A DNA stretch of 5,542 nucleotides, taken from the NCBI GenBank assembly GCA_910586285.1, contig CAJUGR010000117.1, positions 1 to 5,542 on the forward strand. The letters are read 5' to 3'. Source of the stretch: an uncultured Erysipelotrichaceae bacterium. GTDB lineage: Bacteria > Bacillota_I > Bacilli_A > Erysipelotrichales > Erysipelotrichaceae. The position numbers were made by a program, and so were the translations under genes. A model generated the notes under the pieces. That model saw only the letters and a program-made list of their open reading frames with translations. It searched no databases and was not told the origin of the DNA. This document shows positions 5,406 through 5,542 of this stretch, piece by piece (within the stretch, counting starts at the first letter, position 1; the number at the start of each line of letters is the position of its first letter).

Positions 5406-5542
5406 TTATTCCTCTTGTTTTCTTTTAAACACAATGAATAACATCATTCCTACTGATATACATCCAAGTCCCACGTACATCATTATGTTGGTGGTATCTC
5501 CCGTTAATGCTCCGCCTACATTTGTACCGGGATAATACACAC
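5406..5542 (-). CDS. C-terminal end of a surface protein with an LPXTG-like sorting signal (5' partial)
   Basis: The minus-strand frame is open from the right window edge to a TAA at 5408-5406, giving the last 44 residues. They read as a sorting tail: a GGALTGDTTN box, a hydrophobic segment of about 20 residues (IMMYVGLGCISVGMMLFIVF), and the short charged tail KRKQEE. This is the standard layout for sortase-dependent anchoring to the peptidoglycan. The box departs from LPXTG: TGD is kept but the Leu-Pro positions are Gly-Ala. The protein might be anchored by a sortase with a different preference or simply remain in the membrane. Its main domains lie outside the window, so its function is unknown. 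A strong terminator follows immediately. Confidence 0.72.
   Translation of the reverse strand, partial: VYYPGTNVGGALTGDTTNIMMYVGLGCISVGMMLFIVFKRKQEE

Overview
The window looks like a low- to moderate-GC Firmicutes (Bacillota) chromosome, probably an anaerobic gut lineage of the Clostridia or Erysipelotrichia type. The support is AGGAGG-like ribosome sites, extended -10 promoters (TGnTATAAT), an oxygen-sensitive-looking aldo/keto reductase with ferredoxin-type clusters, a NodB-family deacetylase, a Gram-positive wall-sorting tail, and a sigma factor of the kind carried on integrative elements. The exact genus cannot be fixed from the sequence alone.

Left edge (1-~800): the 3' end of a small sigma-70 region-4 protein typical of conjugative or integrative elements. 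It is followed by a strong UUCG hairpin and about 360 bases with no convincing gene but several inverted repeats. The boundary between a mobile element and the host chromosome probably lies in this stretch, though no attachment site could be pinned down.

Middle (753-4600): ordinary metabolic and envelope genes. A clear promoter drives a pyridoxal/pyridoxamine kinase, followed 43 bases later by an iron-sulfur aldo/keto reductase on the same strand (probable operon). The reductase converges with, and overlaps by 12 bases, a membrane-anchored polysaccharide deacetylase on the minus strand. That deacetylase has Asn where the NodB motif normally has its catalytic Asp. It is divergent from proC (pyrroline-5-carboxylate reductase), which has its own extended -10 promoter and ends in a hairpin terminator that overlaps its stop codon.

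Right edge (4605-5542): a possible 24-codon ORF ends two bases before a GNAT acetyltransferase gene. Next comes a minus-strand fragment that looks like the 5' end of an IS256-family insertion sequence (end repeats, ribosome site and the first ~27 transposase codons). Beyond it are a strong minus-strand terminator and the last 44 codons of a surface protein with a degenerate LPXTG-type sorting signal.

No convincing new multi-gene system is visible. The observations most worth checking are the Asp-to-Asn change in the deacetylase, the IS256 remnant whose frame reads on antisense into the GNAT gene, the non-canonical sorting motif, and the structured DNA between the sigma factor and the kinase.
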